Positions 3,800-5,455 of a stretch of DNA of 5,455 bases are shown here, piece after piece (position 1 is the stretch's first letter; every line of letters starts with the position of its first letter). The notes beneath the pieces are model-generated. The model saw only the letters and a list, made by a program, of their open reading frames with translations. It searched no databases and was not told where the DNA came from. The DNA is taken from the NCBI GenBank assembly GCA_005776545.1, contig SXOY01000110.1:1-5455 (forward strand), written 5' to 3'. The translations under genes and the position numbers were made by a program. Source of the DNA: Planctomycetia bacterium (GTDB lineage: Bacteria; Planctomycetota; Phycisphaerae; Phycisphaerales; UBA1924).

Positions 3800-5455
3800 A
3801 TGCATCGTTCACTTCGTCCGACCCCAATTTCCGCGGCGATCATCGCCGCCTGTGCTGGCCTCGCGGCAGCTCAACCCGCCAACAACGCCTGTAGCTCCGC
3901 CGCGATCTTGACTGTACCAGGTAATACTGCGGGTACAAATGTTGCCGCTACCACCGACGGCACGGTTTGCGCTAGTGGCAGCCTCGATGTCTGGTATACA
4001 TACACCCATCCAGTTGGCCAGCCGACCAGGCAACTCACACTAAGTACATGCGGCGGCGCCGCATTTGACACAGTGGTTGCAGTTGTTGCGTCCTGCGGCG
4101 GCGCAAACCTGGTATGTGTTGACGATTCCTGTGGCTTGCAGAGTACCGTTCAGTATAACGTGGTTGCAAATACAACATATTATATTAAGGTAGCAGGATA
4201 TAACGGTGCAACCGGCACGTTCACGCTGAACGCCACGTTAGCAGACGCGCCACCTCCACCGCCAACACCACTTCCACAACCGCCCAACCCACCACTGGTC
4301 ACCGGCCCAGACATTGTTGTAGGAGATCTGATTGATATTGCCAGCTATGGCGTATCGGGAGCCTACTCCGCCTACTCCGTCGGCACTACTTCTTGTAACT
4401 ACGGCAATGCCAACGTCTCATGGGTTGCCAATACCAATCAACATCCGGTGATCGGTCAAAATTTCTATCGCTACGCAAACAACAGATTTGAAATGGTCGG
4501 AATTTCGTGGCTTAAACATGGATTCACCGCTCTCACTCAAAGCCTTTGCCACACCTGCAGCGGCGTCGGTGGCGCAGTTCTCGGTGTAGGTTGCTCCGAT
4601 CCATACGGTGCCGGTCTCAACGGAAGTCAAGGCGGCCTCGGCCCGCGCAGCCATGTAAATGCGACGAACGGCTATTACCCGTATCCATTCACTACCCCTG
4701 GTGCTGGGTACGTTGTACCTGCGGCCGCCGAACCAACCATCGGACGTCGACTTCAAGTTCTAACGACCGAATTGGCCACAGCTGGCCGCTATTTCGCCGA
4801 GTGTCAGTACATTAATGCTGACGAAGCGACATACAACGGCGCGACGCTTGCCACAAACGGACTCAACAATGTTTCATATCGCGAAGTCTTTTTGGTAAAC
4901 GGCGTGCTTCAGGGCGCAAGTTACTGGGTCGGCAATACCGCCCGCGGCTGGCCCGCATTGAAGGCGTGGACATATCTCGATCCGACAGTCGTGCTCAACT
5001 CCTACAGCCCCACCGTTAGCACAGTTACTTCGGCAACAAACCCAACGCTTATCAATGTTTCAACCCGTTACTGGGTTGGTGCAAAAGTGGTTGACAATGG
5101 CAACGGAACTTGGACGTACAACTACACTGTATTCAACCTCAACAGCGATGTTGCAATGGGTAAGTTCGAATTGCCGGGAACCAATATCACGGCATCCGCG
5201 CCCTATCAACGTACCCCCTACTACCACTCAAGCGAACCCGCGACTTTCAACGATGCCTGGGCATACACGGCCGATGCTAACGGCGTTCGTTGGAATACGC
5301 CACAGACCTTTGCACAGAACTCTAACTCCTCTGCCCTTCGCTACTCAACCGCGGCAACGTTCTCCGTCACAACCAACACCGCCCCAGTCACCGGAACCGC
5401 CAAGTTGTACTACTTCAAGAACAATGGCTCGCTCGACCTGACCAACCTGCCAATT
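3800..5455 (+). CDS. Secreted protein: signal peptide, PPC-like Cys-rich domain, Pro-rich linker, large uncharacterised domain (partial, C-terminus beyond right edge)
   Basis: The frame is open for 552 codons to the window end. Residues 1-24 form a signal peptide (R3, R6, then ISAAIIAACAGLAAA) with a likely cut before QPANNAC. Residues 28-147 resemble the pre-peptidase C-terminal (PPC) beta-sandwich: DVWYTYTHP, then FDTVVAVVASCG, VCVDDSCG and YYIKVAGYNGATGTFTLN, with six Cys (31, 57, 84, 99, 106, 111) that could form three disulphides. A Pro-rich linker follows (151-165, five consecutive Pro). From 169 a second region has NQHPVIGQNFYR, WLKHGF (237-242), CHTC (250-253), GCSDPYGAGLNGSQ (264-277) and Cys 199, 265 and 335; no enzyme motif is recognised. 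The last part, VVDNGNGTWTYNYTVFNLNSD (431-450) and 483-550, is beta-rich and resembles ends of planctomycete secreted proteins, so the stop is probably not far beyond the edge. The function is unknown; an extracellular or cell-surface location is inferred. Confidence 0.88.
   Translation, partial: MHRSLRPTPISAAIIAACAGLAAAQPANNACSSAAILTVPGNTAGTNVAATTDGTVCASGSLDVWYTYTHPVGQPTRQLTLSTCGGAAFDTVVAVVASCGGANLVCVDDSCGLQSTVQYNVVANTTYYIKVAGYNGATGTFTLNATLADAPPPPPTPLPQPPNPPLVTGPDIVVGDLIDIASYGVSGAYSAYSVGTTSCNYGNANVSWVANTNQHPVIGQNFYRYANNRFEMVGISWLKHGFTALTQSLCHTCSGVGGAVLGVGCSDPYGAGLNGSQGGLGPRSHVNATNGYYPYPFTTPGAGYVVPAAAEPTIGRRLQVLTTELATAGRYFAECQYINADEATYNGATLATNGLNNVSYREVFLVNGVLQGASYWVGNTARGWPALKAWTYLDPTVVLNSYSPTVSTVTSATNPTLINVSTRYWVGAKVVDNGNGTWTYNYTVFNLNSDVAMGKFELPGTNITASAPYQRTPYYHSSEPATFNDAWAYTADANGVRWNTPQTFAQNSNSSALRYSTAATFSVTTNTAPVTGTAKLYYFKNNGSLDLTNLPI

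Noticed and set aside
3679..3911. Two small plus-strand open frames overlapping the start of the secreted protein gene
   Set aside because: They are in other frames over a clear signal-peptide coding region, have no ribosome binding site and resemble nothing.
1..5455. CRISPR array, defence system, mobile element or retron-like structure
   Set aside because: No regularly spaced repeats, transposase or reverse transcriptase motifs, tRNA-like attachment sites or toxin-antitoxin pairs were found. All long genes are explained as housekeeping or exported proteins.

Overview
The window looks like ordinary chromosome of a planctomycete. This is inferred from the style of the proteins, not from a database search. 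The lysyl-tRNA synthetase has the clade-like ending with GMPPAGG before motif 3. A DUF721 protein of about 110 residues lies next to it. The two right-hand genes encode exported proteins of types I associate with Phycisphaerae-like planctomycetes: an LTxxQ-like helical protein and a large Cys-containing beta-rich secreted protein. I found no RNA genes, insertion sequences, CRISPR arrays or phage genes.

Layout. (1) Positions 1-500, minus strand: N-terminal half of a MalK/PotA/FbpC-type ABC importer ATPase, cut by the left edge just before Walker B. (2) Positions 500-561: a very short divergent intergenic region holding a 14-bp inverted repeat (13/14 matches) that covers the likely ABC start codon and sits just upstream of the next gene. 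(3) Positions 561-890, plus strand: a short DUF721 (DciA-like) protein. (4) Positions 950-2533, plus strand: full-length class II lysyl-tRNA synthetase (lysS), probably co-transcribed with the DUF721 gene. (5) Positions 2573-3424, minus strand, convergent with lysS: an exported helical protein with three Spy/CpxP-like Leu-x3-Gln motifs. (6) Positions 3425-3799: a 375-bp divergent intergenic region with one possible -10 element and two ribosome binding sites at its edges. (7) Position 3800 to the right edge, plus strand: at least 552 residues of a secreted protein with a signal peptide, a PPC-like Cys-rich domain, a Pro-rich linker and a large uncharacterised domain. Its stop lies outside the window.

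Functionally, DUF721 and lysS form a housekeeping pair (replication helicase loading by family, and translation). The ABC ATPase belongs to a solute importer of unknown substrate, and the two right-hand genes are cell-envelope or extracellular. The exported genes have clear Shine-Dalgarno sequences at good spacing. The three cytoplasmic genes do not, and the DUF721 gene has a -10-like hexamer placed as expected for a leaderless transcript. The most testable unusual items are the inverted repeat in the ABC/DUF721 divergent region, a Pro at the usual lysine-contacting Asn position of LysRS, and the uncharacterised secreted protein at the right end.
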